Below, in pieces: positions 13,901 to 23,905 of a DNA stretch of 64,000 bases (positions are counted from its first letter, which is position 1; each line of letters opens with the position of its first letter). A program made the position numbers and the translations under genes. This DNA comes from Gymnogyps californianus (lineage: Eukaryota; Chordata; Aves; Accipitriformes; Cathartidae), in assembly GCF_018139145.2 (NCBI RefSeq), contig NC_059500.1, positions 18,724,101 through 18,788,100 of the forward strand, in the 5' to 3' direction. Under the pieces are notes generated by a model, which was not told the DNA's origin, searched no databases, and worked only from the letters and a program-made list of their open reading frames with translations.

Positions 13901-15366
13901 TTCAATTTGCTCCCTGAGCCAGCCAGAGCACTTTATTTGAGAGAGTTTACCCAAAACTGCTGCTCTTCGTAGAGCTCCTGGTTTGCCTGGAAGTCCTGAC
14001 AACCACTTCCTGCTCAGCTCTAATGAAGAGTTATAAACCAAGGAGTAGTGTGTTGTGTTATCATTCATGGAGTGCTGTTTTTGTTTTTTTTTGTTTTGGT
14101 TTGGTTTTTTAGCAAATGAAGTAGAATGAAAATGACGAAGATTCCAGATGATATCACTGATTCTTTAATTCATATGTTACAGAGTATGTGAGCAGGATGA
14201 TGGTGAAGGAAAATGTGCTTACACATATATTTCTCTTTCAGAAATATGACTAGAGGCAGGTTAGCAGATATAAACTGAAGGACATCTGTCTGTGCTACCC
14301 ATGTGTGCCTTAGTATTTAATCTCTTTGCAGAGTATTGCAGATGCTCAGCGCTTGATTTAGAAGGTTAGAGAGGAAAAGGATAGCAGCCATAATTAAAAA
14401 GGCTTTACTTTCTGAGCATTGTTTTTATATCTTCATTTCCTTCCCTTGACCTTAGCTTAGGGATGCTGAATACCTGTAGTTTCTATTAAGCAAAAGGGAG
14501 GCATCTTCCAGATGCTCATTATTTCTCAAAGCTAGCTATGTGTGATTTGCCTTCCCTTTTTTTATCATATATGATGGCGGTAATTTCTGAGATATAGAAA
14601 TGTTAATAGTAATTTAGGAGAAGAAATTATTTGTTCTTAGGTTAATAAGCATTTTAGGGCTAGTGTGCTGGCCTATTTGACCAAAGGTATTGAGAAAGAA
14701 AAGGTGTTTTAATGCCTGAATGCCTGGAGACTGGTTTTGTTCTGGGGTATGTTTTTTTAAGGTTTGGGAAATTTGAGATGGCTTTCAGTGAGTTGCCTTT
14801 ACATCATGGTCATTCTCATCGTATTTTAGCAAAACCTGTTTGTTCTTTAAAAAAAATTAAAAATAAACAAAATAAACTTGCTCATCTCACTTCAGAGAAT
14901 GACCTTTACCTTAATTAGACTTCAAAAGGTATAAAACTACGGAACCTAGATAAAGTAACCTTTAACTCCCTCCCTTCCCTGTTCACTACTGTGACCATGA
15001 AAAATAAAGAGAGTCATTTACCTTAAACTTTTAATTTTCAGGGCTTCACCTGTGCACTTAATACCTAACCTGTTCAAGTAAGGGTCAACACAATCTGCAA
15101 TTCACAGATATTTAGAGTTCAGAAGTGTTCTGAAGTCTGTATAGTCTGTGAGCAAATCATTCTTCTTTTTGTAGAGTCCATGCTAGAGGGAAGACGAACT
15201 GAGGGGCTCCATTGGTCCCAAAGGCTGTCCGTGGGCCTGGGTGATGGGAACAGCTTAATGTAGGGACTAATTTCCCACTTGCCTGTTGGCTGCATGTTGA
15301 AGGTGAAACAAGAAGCGTGTCAACAGACGGGCTTCCTGAATGGAAAAGGCATTTATAATCCCTAAC
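10989..15366. other. unique AT-rich sequence
   Basis: No recognisable repeat or gene. A 19-base T-run is at 12844-12862, and a T/G-rich stretch lies near 14080-14112. A region around 13500-14000 is somewhat more GC-rich and holds short overlapping open frames on both strands, but nothing identifiable. Confidence 0.5.
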
Positions 15367-16392
15367 TGTGGTGAGCTGACCTTAGCTGGTCGTTACGTGT
15401 CCACCAAGTGGCTCTATCACTGCCCTTCTCAACAGGACAGAGGGAGAAATACAACGAAAAGTTCGCGGATCAAGAGAAGGACAGGGACATCACTCAGCAA
15501 TTACCATAATGGGCAAAACAGGCTCAACTTGGGGAAAATTAATTTAATTTGTTGCCAATTAACAACAGAGTATGATAGTGAGTAATAAAAACAAAACTAA
15601 AACCACCTTCCACCCACCTGTTCTTCCCAAGCTCAACTTCATGCCTGACTCTTCTACCTCCCGCCTGCAAGCGGCGCAGGGGGATGGGGAATGGGGCTTG
15701 TGGTCAGTTCATAACACTTCGTCTCTGCTATTTCTTACCCCTCACACTCTTGTCCAGCTCCAATGTGGTGTCCCTCCCATGGGATACAGTCCTTCACAAA
15801 CTTTTCCAATGTTGGGTCCTTTCCATGGGGTGCAGTCCTTCAGGAATGGACTGCTCCAGCGCAGGTCCCCCATGGTGTCACAGGTCCTACCAGAAAACCT
15901 GCTCCTGCGCGGGCTCTCCACGGGGTCACAGCTTCCTTCAGGGCACATCCATCTGCTCTGGCATGGTGTCTTCCACTGCTTGCCATGTGGATATTTGCTG
16001 TGGTGTGGTCCTCCATAGGCTGCAGAGGGACAACCTGCTTCACAATGATCTTCTCCTTGATCACTGAGCAGAGTAGAATCTCTGCTCTGGCACCTGGAGC
16101 ACCTCCTCCCCCTCCTTCTTCACCAACCTTGGTGTCTGCAGGGCTCTTTCACATTTTCTTACTCTTCCCTCCCAGCTGCTGCTGCGCTATGTTTTTTACC
16201 CCTTCTTAAACATGTTATCACAGAGGCACTAGCAACATTGCTGATGGGCTCAGCTTTAGCCAGTGGCAGGTCTGTCTTGGAGCCAGCTGGAACTGGCTTT
16301 GTCCAAAATGGGGGCAACTTCTGGTGTCTTCTCACAGAAGCCACCCCTGCAGTCACCCTGTTACAAAAACCTTGCCATGTAGACCCGATACA
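15367..16392 (-). mobile_element. solo LTR, avian ERV family LTR-B, copy 2
   Basis: A copy of about 1,026 bp of the family at 5332 and 39649, read on the minus strand. On plus it starts TGTGGTGAGCTGACC (U5 end) and ends in GATACA (U3 start), giving the TG...CA ends expected of an LTR. It is bounded by CTAAC (15362-15366) and CTGAC (16393-16397), a 5-bp target-site duplication with one mismatch. The minus-strand polyadenylation word is mutated (TTTGTT on plus where copy 1 has TTTATT), and a TATA-like word lies near 16205-16214. The internal GGGGTGCAG/CTGCTCC cassettes are present. No gag, pol or env remains nearby. Predicted frames at 15572-16209 are spurious. Confidence 0.75.
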
Positions 16393-17362
16393 CTGACAAA
16401 ATGCATCACAAAAGTAATGAAGCTTCCTTTTTGGTAGCAAGTCAGTTGTTTAGAGCACCCTTTACACTGTGACTCAGTAGGGAAACAGATGTTTTGGTTC
16501 ATGGTAAGAGAGCAAAATTCTACTGTGGAAAGTACTATTATACATGCCAATAAGATACTAAAATTTTCCTTTGTCATTCTTTGTGTCTTATTTTAAAAGT
16601 TTATTCTAAAATACTATTGCGTTAAAAACTCCCCACAATTTCAATTTTCTGTCTTGCAAATTAAATAAATGAGGTGAAATTTGGTAGATTTTAATCATTT
16701 GGCAAGGAGGACACTAGGGCTGTCAAACCTGGGAGCTTATTAAATCGTTATTTGTAACAGTTTCAACACTTGGTAATTAATGTTTTGGTGGAGAAAAACT
16801 CTTCTGCAGACTAGCAAACTGTCAGCATACGTGTTAATGCAAGTTTAAAGCCATGACAATCCGTGTAAATTCTAATACAGAAAAGGCTGTGTGAGAAGTT
16901 GATACTTCTTCCTTCCACAACTTGTTGGTGGAGTGAATCTGCTGTACATTAGTACATCATTGTCTGGGTATGCACAAGAATGGTCTGTGCACTCTCGTAA
17001 GTAAAGCAGTCATCTTGTTGTTTAGCAGAACTAACGAGATTTTTGGTGATCGACCCCTTTTTCTCTTGTCATACAAAAATGCTAATATGGATAGTTTCCA
17101 GCCTTTTTGAGATTTTGGTTGGATCTAGCAACAATAAGCTAGCTTGATATATAGCAAACCTACAGCTGTGTCAAAAAATGAAAAGTTAGTGCAAGTATAG
17201 GTGGGAAAGGTTATAGTGAATTTTTAAGGCGGGGCAGAGAGTAAAATGTCCTGGGAGGAAAGAGGAAACTCTTTTGCTGTTTTGTAGCACTGAACATTCT
17301 AGAGGATCCCACAAAGTCTTTGATGGAAAGTTTTTTGTGGGAAACCCTGGGACTTGTCTGTG
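16393..17362. other. unique AT-rich sequence
   Basis: Nothing recognisable apart from a consensus AP-1 word (TGACTCAG) near 16470, which is common by chance. The last five bases, 17358-17362, are the left target-site duplication of the next LTR. Confidence 0.5.
17358..17362. repeat. left target-site duplication (CTGTG) of LTR-A
   Basis: CTGTG at 17358-17362 is repeated exactly at 17973-17977, immediately outside the TG...CA ends of the LTR. A 5-bp duplication fits ERVL-type and ERVK-type integrases (4-6 bp). Confidence 0.9.
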
Positions 17363-17620
17363 TGTCCTGGTTTCAGCTGGGATAGAGTTAATTCCCTTCT
17401 TAGTAGCTGGTACAGTGCTGGGTTTTGGATTTAGTCTGAGAATAATGTTGATAACACACTGATGTTTTAATTGTTGCTAAGTAGCGCTTATCCTAAGTCA
17501 AGGACTTTTCAGTTTCCCATGCTCTGCCAGCAAGCAGGTGTGCAAGAAGCTGGGAGGGAGCAGAGCCGGGGCAGCTGACCTGAACTAGCCAAAGGGGTAT
17601 TCCATACCATAGAAGCTCAG

Positions 17621-17628
17621 TATATAAA
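17621..17628 (+). promoter_or_regulatory. TATA box of LTR-A
   Basis: TATATAAA lies about 260 bp into the LTR, at the expected U3/R position, followed by a G-rich stretch. It could act as a plus-strand promoter. Activity is inferred, not shown. Confidence 0.65.
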
Positions 17629-17714
17629 CTGGGGGGAGTTGGCTGGGGGGGGGTGGATTGCTGCTGGGGCATCGGTCAGCGGGTGGTGAGCAATTGCATT
17701 GTGCATCACTGGGG

Positions 17715-17836
17715 CTTTTTTCTTTTTTTTCCTTTTTTCCCTCTTCTTTTTTTTTGTTATATGCCTTTTCATTACAATTATTATTATTATTATATTTCAT
17801 TATTATTATTGTTTATTATATTTTACTTTAGTTATT
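17715..17836. repeat. T-rich and (ATT)n low-complexity stretch inside LTR-A
   Basis: Long T/C runs are followed by ATT repeats from about 17777 to 17822. It is part of the LTR and likely length-variable between copies and individuals. Confidence 0.85.
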
Positions 17837-17972
17837 AAACCATTCTTATCTCAACCCATGAGTTCTGCCTTCTTTCCCGATTCTCCTCCCCATCCCACTG
17901 GGCGCGGGGCCAGGGGGCAGTGAGGGAGCGGCTGCGTGGTGCTTAGCTGCTGGCTGGGGTTAAACCACGACA

Positions 17973-17977
17973 CTGTG
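17973..17977. repeat. right target-site duplication (CTGTG) of LTR-A
   Basis: Exact partner of CTGTG at 17358-17362. Confidence 0.9.
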
Positions 17978-20900
17978 GTGACAGTGTCATTCATTCTGCA
18001 CCACCCATTGTAAGCAATGCGATATTTCCCCTTCCATTTTTCTCTATTTCAAGATGAGAAGTCAGGAGGGAGGAGGTTAGTATTCCAACTGCAGGTTAGT
18101 AAAAGATATTTTTAGTAAGTGACAGGTCTTTCTTTGGGTTTTTTCATAACCTGCATATCCTTATCAGAAGGTAACCATAAGTAGCATTCACTGTTGAAGC
18201 TTGCTTACCTCATGCTCTGCTTTGTTTCTTCAGCCAGCGTTTTTCTGTCCTAGCTCTAAAACGGATATAGACTTCCTAATTGTGCCTTTTTTTTTTTTCC
18301 TTCCTCCTTTTTTTTAATAGGAGATGAGATCTACAAATAAGTAAAGTACTGTTTCTTTCTTCTGGAAAGGTAGTGTGGTTTCAGTTTAGTGGTTTGGTAA
18401 TATAAATGGGCCAACCAAAATGCCATTTACAAAGTATTTTAAATTCTTTCTGTTCAGGGTTTGTTTGACACCCATAATACAGATCCAACTTTGCAGATAG
18501 ATTCCAGTACTTACCACCTTTCTTTCTCAGCAGATATATTTGTGAATTAATTTCATTACTATTTCTTACTTTTTATGTCTTGTTTGGCATTTTACATTCT
18601 TTAGAAAAATCTGTAAACAAAAACATTTTGTTGGAGTATTTGTGTGAAAAGATGAAGTATCAATCCTTTTTAGTGAAGTATTCAGTCCCATTTGTTTTTT
18701 ATAAGTGGGTAGCTTGGCAAACAAGCATAACTTAATTTGCTTTCAAAGATGTGAATGCCTCTTGAAGTGAAAAGACCCACTCTGTTGCAAATCCAAAATT
18801 AGATTACATATAATATATTCAAAGCTGACAAAATAAAATTGCTCCATGATGAGTGTCGTTTTGTTGACATGAAAGTTATTTTTAAATCCTTTTTATGTGG
18901 GCTTTTTTGTTTAAGTTTAAGCTGGGGTTGAATACCTCAGACCTTGAAGTCCTGTTCTCTGATAGATTTATGTATCTTTTAATCTTAAAATAAAATAACA
19001 GGGAAGGGAAGTGAGGAAGTGACTGGAAAACTTGATGCACATTCCAGTATGTGCAAATTGCTGGATTCTTGACACAGCTTCCACAGCCTTAACCCATGAG
19101 GATATTCAAACCCAGCAATGGATGAAAGAAATTGCAGAGAGAGAGCAGAGCTTCCTGCCTAAACCAGGCTTTTCTGCAATGAGTCTACTCTGTGTCAAAC
19201 CGCACGAAAAATTTTTACCAATACTTGTATTTTATTTTTACCTCACCTTTATTTCAGGTTGGCTCATGTGGCACTAGAGACTTGGAAAAGCTGAGTCTCT
19301 TAGGACATGTTAACTGTGATGCAGGTGCCACAGGAACAAGGTCAAACCAAGTCCAGACCGAAGCAGGTGCAGTTACGTGATGCTGCATCACTTAGCATGT
19401 TGTGTTGGCTTGCTCCTGAGTCTTCTGGGAATTTTCCAAACAAGATGTAGCAGCTCTGTGGGATGGATCTCTTTGACACCGCTGATTTGAGCAAAATGTT
19501 GCAGTCTTTGGTAGAAGATAACCATATCTTGCATTCTCTGTACTGCACTAAAGCATAGCTTATTGAGACTGAAAGCACTCAACCTATTGAGTTAGGTAGG
19601 AGTTGAGAAAATGATGCATCCTGGTGGGAGTGCACCCTAATTCTGGCATGACTGTATGATGCTTGCTCCAGGCTCACTCTTTGTGGCAAAAGAAAATGAA
19701 ATACAAACGTGCCGTGTGGGCGATTTCACACCTACCTGTACCATCTTTTTAGACATCTCTTCCACAAGATATTTCCTTCCTGTTAATTCATCTTCCTGAG
19801 AGTTAGTTTGCTCTTCCATAAAGATCCACATTGTGAGCATTATTCCACTTAGCAGGGGTAGGAGACAAAGAAATTAAAAATGAATAGGTATAGTATTTCG
19901 CAACTTTCTCACTTATTCTTTGTCTTCAGCAGATACTGGTTTTGCTAATGACCTTCTTGTTTATAATCTGATTTCCTTTAACCCTTCCGTCACTTATCTT
20001 AGTTTAAATCTGCATTTGACAGCTTGTCTTTCCTCAGATGGTTCCCTTTACGCCTTTTTGGTATGCTGAGGCAGGTATCTGAATGGATTACCTGTGCCAC
20101 AGGTTAAGCATGAGATTGGTTTAGGGAGAGCAAGTGGGTCATGTCAGGCTAGCCTGAAAAATATAATAAACAAAACAATTAGATAAATGCTTGGCCTGTG
20201 TTAGTTATTGATAAATTTTGTATTTGTATAAAATGATCTACATGAAATTTATTCAGGTAAAATCTCTATATCATGTCACATAATTGTATGTACACACATA
20301 TGCATAAGGCACTAAGTTCTGCCTGAAGTAATTGTATTTCTGTAGCTTGTTAGTTTTCTTGTTTTTGTCAGAAAGAAACTTGTGCAAATAATTTATTAGT
20401 AGTTATATTGAGGCATAAAACTAAGTTGACTGTGCACTACCTAAGCACCTAAAATCCACCAGGAAAAGGAGAATATGTTTATGCACCTTATGGGCTGTAT
20501 ACACAGGGTGTGAGGTTCAAAATACTAACAGGAAATAATTATAATAGAAAAACGATACTAATGCATAACTGTATTAGAATGCATTACATGACTATAAACC
20601 TTTGGCTTCTCAGAGTTGGATCAGTCAGGGAATTTCTGTCATGCAGGTTCATGCAAATGTCTCAGAAGAGTGAATAAAGTGCTTGTGCTGTCACTTGCTT
20701 TGCACTTCTTTAAAAAAAAAAAACAACAGTTAACAAGAATGACAGAATTTTAAAAATATTGATTTCGGTTTAGGTGAAAGGCAGGAGGTCGCTGTCAGCC
20801 TGTCTGTGCTTAAACTGGATATAAAAGAAGGTATTTGAAACTCAAATATTTTGAGAATTAACAGCACACTGGTGCTAGTTCCCTTATTTTTCTGCTCCGC

Positions 20901-21934
20901 AAAATGTAATATAAGTTCTATTTATATTTGATAATAGGGAGTTGTGACCTTTAGAAAACCTGAGTTCAAGAAGAATGAAAGCTGGTATTAAAAGTGGAAA
21001 GTTTGCTGTAAATACAGGAAGAAAGGCATATGCTTTGAAAGCTGATGTTTATATAAAAAAGGTGAAATGTTACGCTGATGTTTATATGATAATTATTTAA
21101 CATCATGCCAGGGGTAATCATAATTCAAATGACTTGTATGTTTCCTTTCTAACTGCTGTATTCTGTTCTTTTTAATACTTGATGACTTTCATCTAGCCAA
21201 CAGCCTTTCTGAAGATATTTTTGGTGCAATCCTTGATGAAAATAGATCAGTCTTTTTTGTAGAATCCCCTTTAGATTTGTATATTTTTCTTCCTTTTCCA
21301 CACCTCTGCAAAGCCTTTCTATAAATTATCTCAAGATCAAGTCAATAGCATTGTAAGACTTTTTTTTCTTTTATTTTTGAAGCATGTTGTGACATACTAG
21401 ATGTAATCTGAAGTGTATGTAAGTAGAGCTGATTTGGGGAGAGCAATGGCATAGAGTCAGGTCTTTCTTGACGTTAGCACATTGTTGTATTGCAAAATGG
21501 AGTGCAGTGCAGAGATTTCTGAGGCAGTGGAAACTCTAATTTAGTTATTAACTCTAATTAGTTATAAACCTCAGTTGAGTACCACAGGATAAATCTTCAT
21601 CCTAGACAAATCTCTTCATGTAATCATAAAATGCACCTGAATTTTATTTTTTTTTTTATTTATTTAAAACAATGGGGTCATGCTTTCTGAGGAGGCATAC
21701 TCTTTTGTAAACTGGAATGGTACTTCACTGCCACAGTGATAAGTTTTTATTAGATGGGTAAAATAAAATCAGCCTGGGCATCACAGTATACAGTGGAAAT
21801 CCATTATTTGTAAGGGAAGTCACTGGCGTGGCTGTTCCTGCTACTGTTCAATGCATGAAAAGATGTCAAGGAAGATTCTCCCTTTTGCCAGCACTGAAAT
21901 AAGAATCACAAATACAGAACAACTCCATTGGGGA
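17978..21934. other. unique AT-rich sequence
   Basis: No repeat or gene recognised. It contains several T-runs (for example near 18287-18312) and a short A-run near 20711. Small open frames around 19032-19582 overlap on both strands without homology that I can name. Confidence 0.5.
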
Positions 21935-22150
21935 AGAAGCTTGGGAGGTGCCTGGTGCAAGGAGCTGCTCACAGCAGGGTCAGCCGTAGGGTCAGACCAC
22001 GCTACTCAGTTTTGTCCTGTTGGGGCCTGAGACCACCCGAGGATGCACAGCCCCCAGGCAGCCTGTGCCAACACTTACCTGTCCTCCTCGGGAAAGGTTT
22101 TCTTACAGCCAGTTCTAGCCTGTCATGTCCCAATTCCTGCCAGTTGTCTA
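21935..22150 (-). mobile_element. CR1 LINE fragment (antisense)
   Basis: Plus strand shows antisense CR1 words such as CAGCCGTAGGGTCAGACCA, CAGGCAGCCTGTGCCAA and TTCTTACAGCCAGT. The same words occur in the same order within the CR1 at 23275-23905 (about 23350-23530). It is a decayed 3' portion of the element with no intact reading frame. Confidence 0.7.
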
Positions 22151-22489
22151 TGTGGCCTATATTGTAAATGAAAAACATAGTCTGGCAACAATAATGAAAA
22201 TCCAGTATTTATATTACCAAAACCAGTCTGGACCTAATGCATTAATTTGATTCAACAAAGGCATTTCTTTCTGCATTGACATCCACTTCTATGCATGCAT
22301 CATTCTCTGTGATGATACTGATGATAGAATTGCAATACTTACAGGGTCACTGTTTCCTGCAGTGAAAACATCACAGCTTGATCTGAGCATTAACTACATC
22401 TAGCAACAGGAGTTGACAGTGCAAGTAGGATTCTTAGATGTGTTAAGAGGAGGTTTGAAACCAAAAGATGTGCAAGTGATACGTTAGAA
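22151..22489. other. short unique spacer
   Basis: AT-rich spacer between two CR1 fragments. Nothing recognisable apart from the self-complementary ATGCATGCAT near 22292. Confidence 0.4.
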
Positions 22490-22625
22490 ATTAATTATTT
22501 GGAACACCATGTCCAATTTTAGGCTGCTTCTCAAAGGGAAAAAATAACAGACTTAATAGGATCAGGTAAGATAGATTAGAATGGCTAGTGCATGAGATTT
22601 ACTGCATATGAAAGTGGAGATTACA
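22490..22625 (+). mobile_element. probable ancient CR1-L3-like fragment (sense)
   Basis: The words AACACCATGTCCAATTTTAG and TCTCAAAGGGAAAAAATA, with the following GATCAGGTAAGATAGATTAGA, resemble the decayed 3' part of old CR1/L3 elements in sense orientation (consensus: complete and deeply diverged). Similarity is judged by eye over about 130 bp, and a chance match is possible. Confidence 0.45.
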
Positions 22626-23274
22626 AATAAATGAAAAAAAAAAATCAGAATTTGGGTAAAGCATTCGAATTATAAATTCTTATGAAAATGAATGGCTCCT
22701 TTTTCTTCTGTTGTGTAAAGAACTGAAATTATTATGGAATTAGAATTACTTATCTGCACTCCTGCTCTGTAACAGCCTCTGCCGCAGTGGGTCACTGAGA
22801 AGTGGTTTCTAGATGGGTATTTTATTTTCAGTATTAACCTGTGCGACTAGTTGCTGAAGTTTAAAACAACGAGGTTTATCAGTTTCTATGATTCATGTCA
22901 TACACTGAAGACTGTTGGGTACTCTGAAAAGTCGAGGTGCTCTAAAGACAGGATTTTCCTCTTCTTTTTGTCTGAAGTTCTTCAAAACCTGTGTTTAAGA
23001 GCAGAGTGTCAGGTAAAATAGTACAATCAAGTATGGCAAGCGCAATGCACTGTAGAAGGGTAGTGCTATAAGCATTAAATCTTTTTTGTATATTTTAACA
23101 ACAGTGAAAGCACAAATGTAGGTTTTAGCCGTTATGCCAATGTTGAGCTAAGCGTCTCACGTTGGCCACTTGCTAGACTTGTCAGGGAATCCACTTCTGG
23201 GTTCTTGCATGTTTTTAAAACCTGTGAAGTCTGTGAAGCAATTCTGGGTGCTGCCTCTCCCTGCTGCAGCCTCT
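22626..23274. other. unique sequence between CR1 fragments
   Basis: AT-rich, with a short A-run near 22634. No recognisable feature. Confidence 0.4.
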
Positions 23275-23905
23275 GGCTGTGCCCAAGTGCCTCTGCCTCT
23301 CACCTGCAGGCCCGTCTGGCTGCCTTTTGCAGGGTCATGGGATAACCTATGGGCAGGGAGCTCGGGAGGTGCTGCTTGCAAGGTGCTGCCCTTGCAGCAA
23401 GGATCAGCCATGGGGTCAGACCAGGCTGCTCAGGGAGGGAGGGAGGCAGCCTGCACAGCCCCCGGGCAGCCTGTGCCACTGCTCACCTGTCCTTCTGGGG
23501 AAAGGTTTCTTTACAGCCAGTCCCAGCCTCACCTGTCCCTCAGCCTCCTGCCATGCCCGCTGAGAAGAGCCCGGCTCCCTGACAGCCCCTTGTAGGCACT
23601 AGGGCCTGCTGTTAGGTGCCCCTGGAGCTGCCCCTTCTTCAGGCTGAACCAGCCGTGGTCCTCCAGCCGCTCCTCACAGGGTGAGTGCTCCAGCCGTGAC
23701 CATGTTGGTGGCCCTCTGCTGAGCTTACTGTGGTTCATTGACGTTTTCCTCATGGTGGGAGGCCCCAAACTGGACACAGTATCTAGATGTGGTCTAATGA
23801 GCGCTGAGTAGAGGCGGGGAAATCCCATCCTTTGATTCGCTGGCCATCCTTCTGTTCTTACATCCCAAGGTGCAGCTGGCCTTCACTCTCCACTGGTTCA
23901 AACTT
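23275..23905 (-). mobile_element. CR1 LINE, 3' part (antisense)
   Basis: About 630 bp of clear antisense CR1. The order on plus is the GGGTCAGACCAGGCTGCTC and GGGCAGCCTGTGCCACTGC words, then CTTCTTCAGGCTGAACCAGC, the AGTGCTCCAGCC word, GTGGCCCTCTGCTG, CCCAAACTGGACACAGTATC and CATCCCAAGGTGCAGCTGGC. This is the 3' half of ORF2 read backwards. Frames are broken, and the open stretches at 23157-23828 are remnants or antisense shadows. It is of the same subfamily and orientation as the fragment at 21935. Confidence 0.85.

Larger units (their letters stand above)
17363..17972 (+). mobile_element. complete solo LTR, avian ERVL-like (LTR-A)
   Basis: A 610-bp plus-strand LTR with intact ends: it begins TGTCCTGGTTTCAGCTGGGA and ends in GGTTAAACCACGACA. 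Both ends are very familiar from an abundant neoavian ERVL-like LTR family. A TATA box (TATATAAA) is at 17621-17628. It is followed by a GC-rich leader, a T-rich and ATT-repeat stretch (17715-17836), ATTAAA at 17834-17839 and a GC-rich 3' part. A perfect 5-bp duplication flanks it, with no internal viral sequence, so this is a recombined solo LTR. Near 17608-17615 the copy looks shorter than the family form I remember, which carries a CRE-like TGACGTCA just upstream of the TATA box. That comparison is from memory. Confidence 0.9.

Noticed and set aside
17905..17922. CTCF-like core (CCAGGGGGCAG) in the 3' part of LTR-A
   Set aside because: Only the AGGGGGCAG half fits; the 5' half of the CTCF consensus does not, so it is too weak to list as a site.
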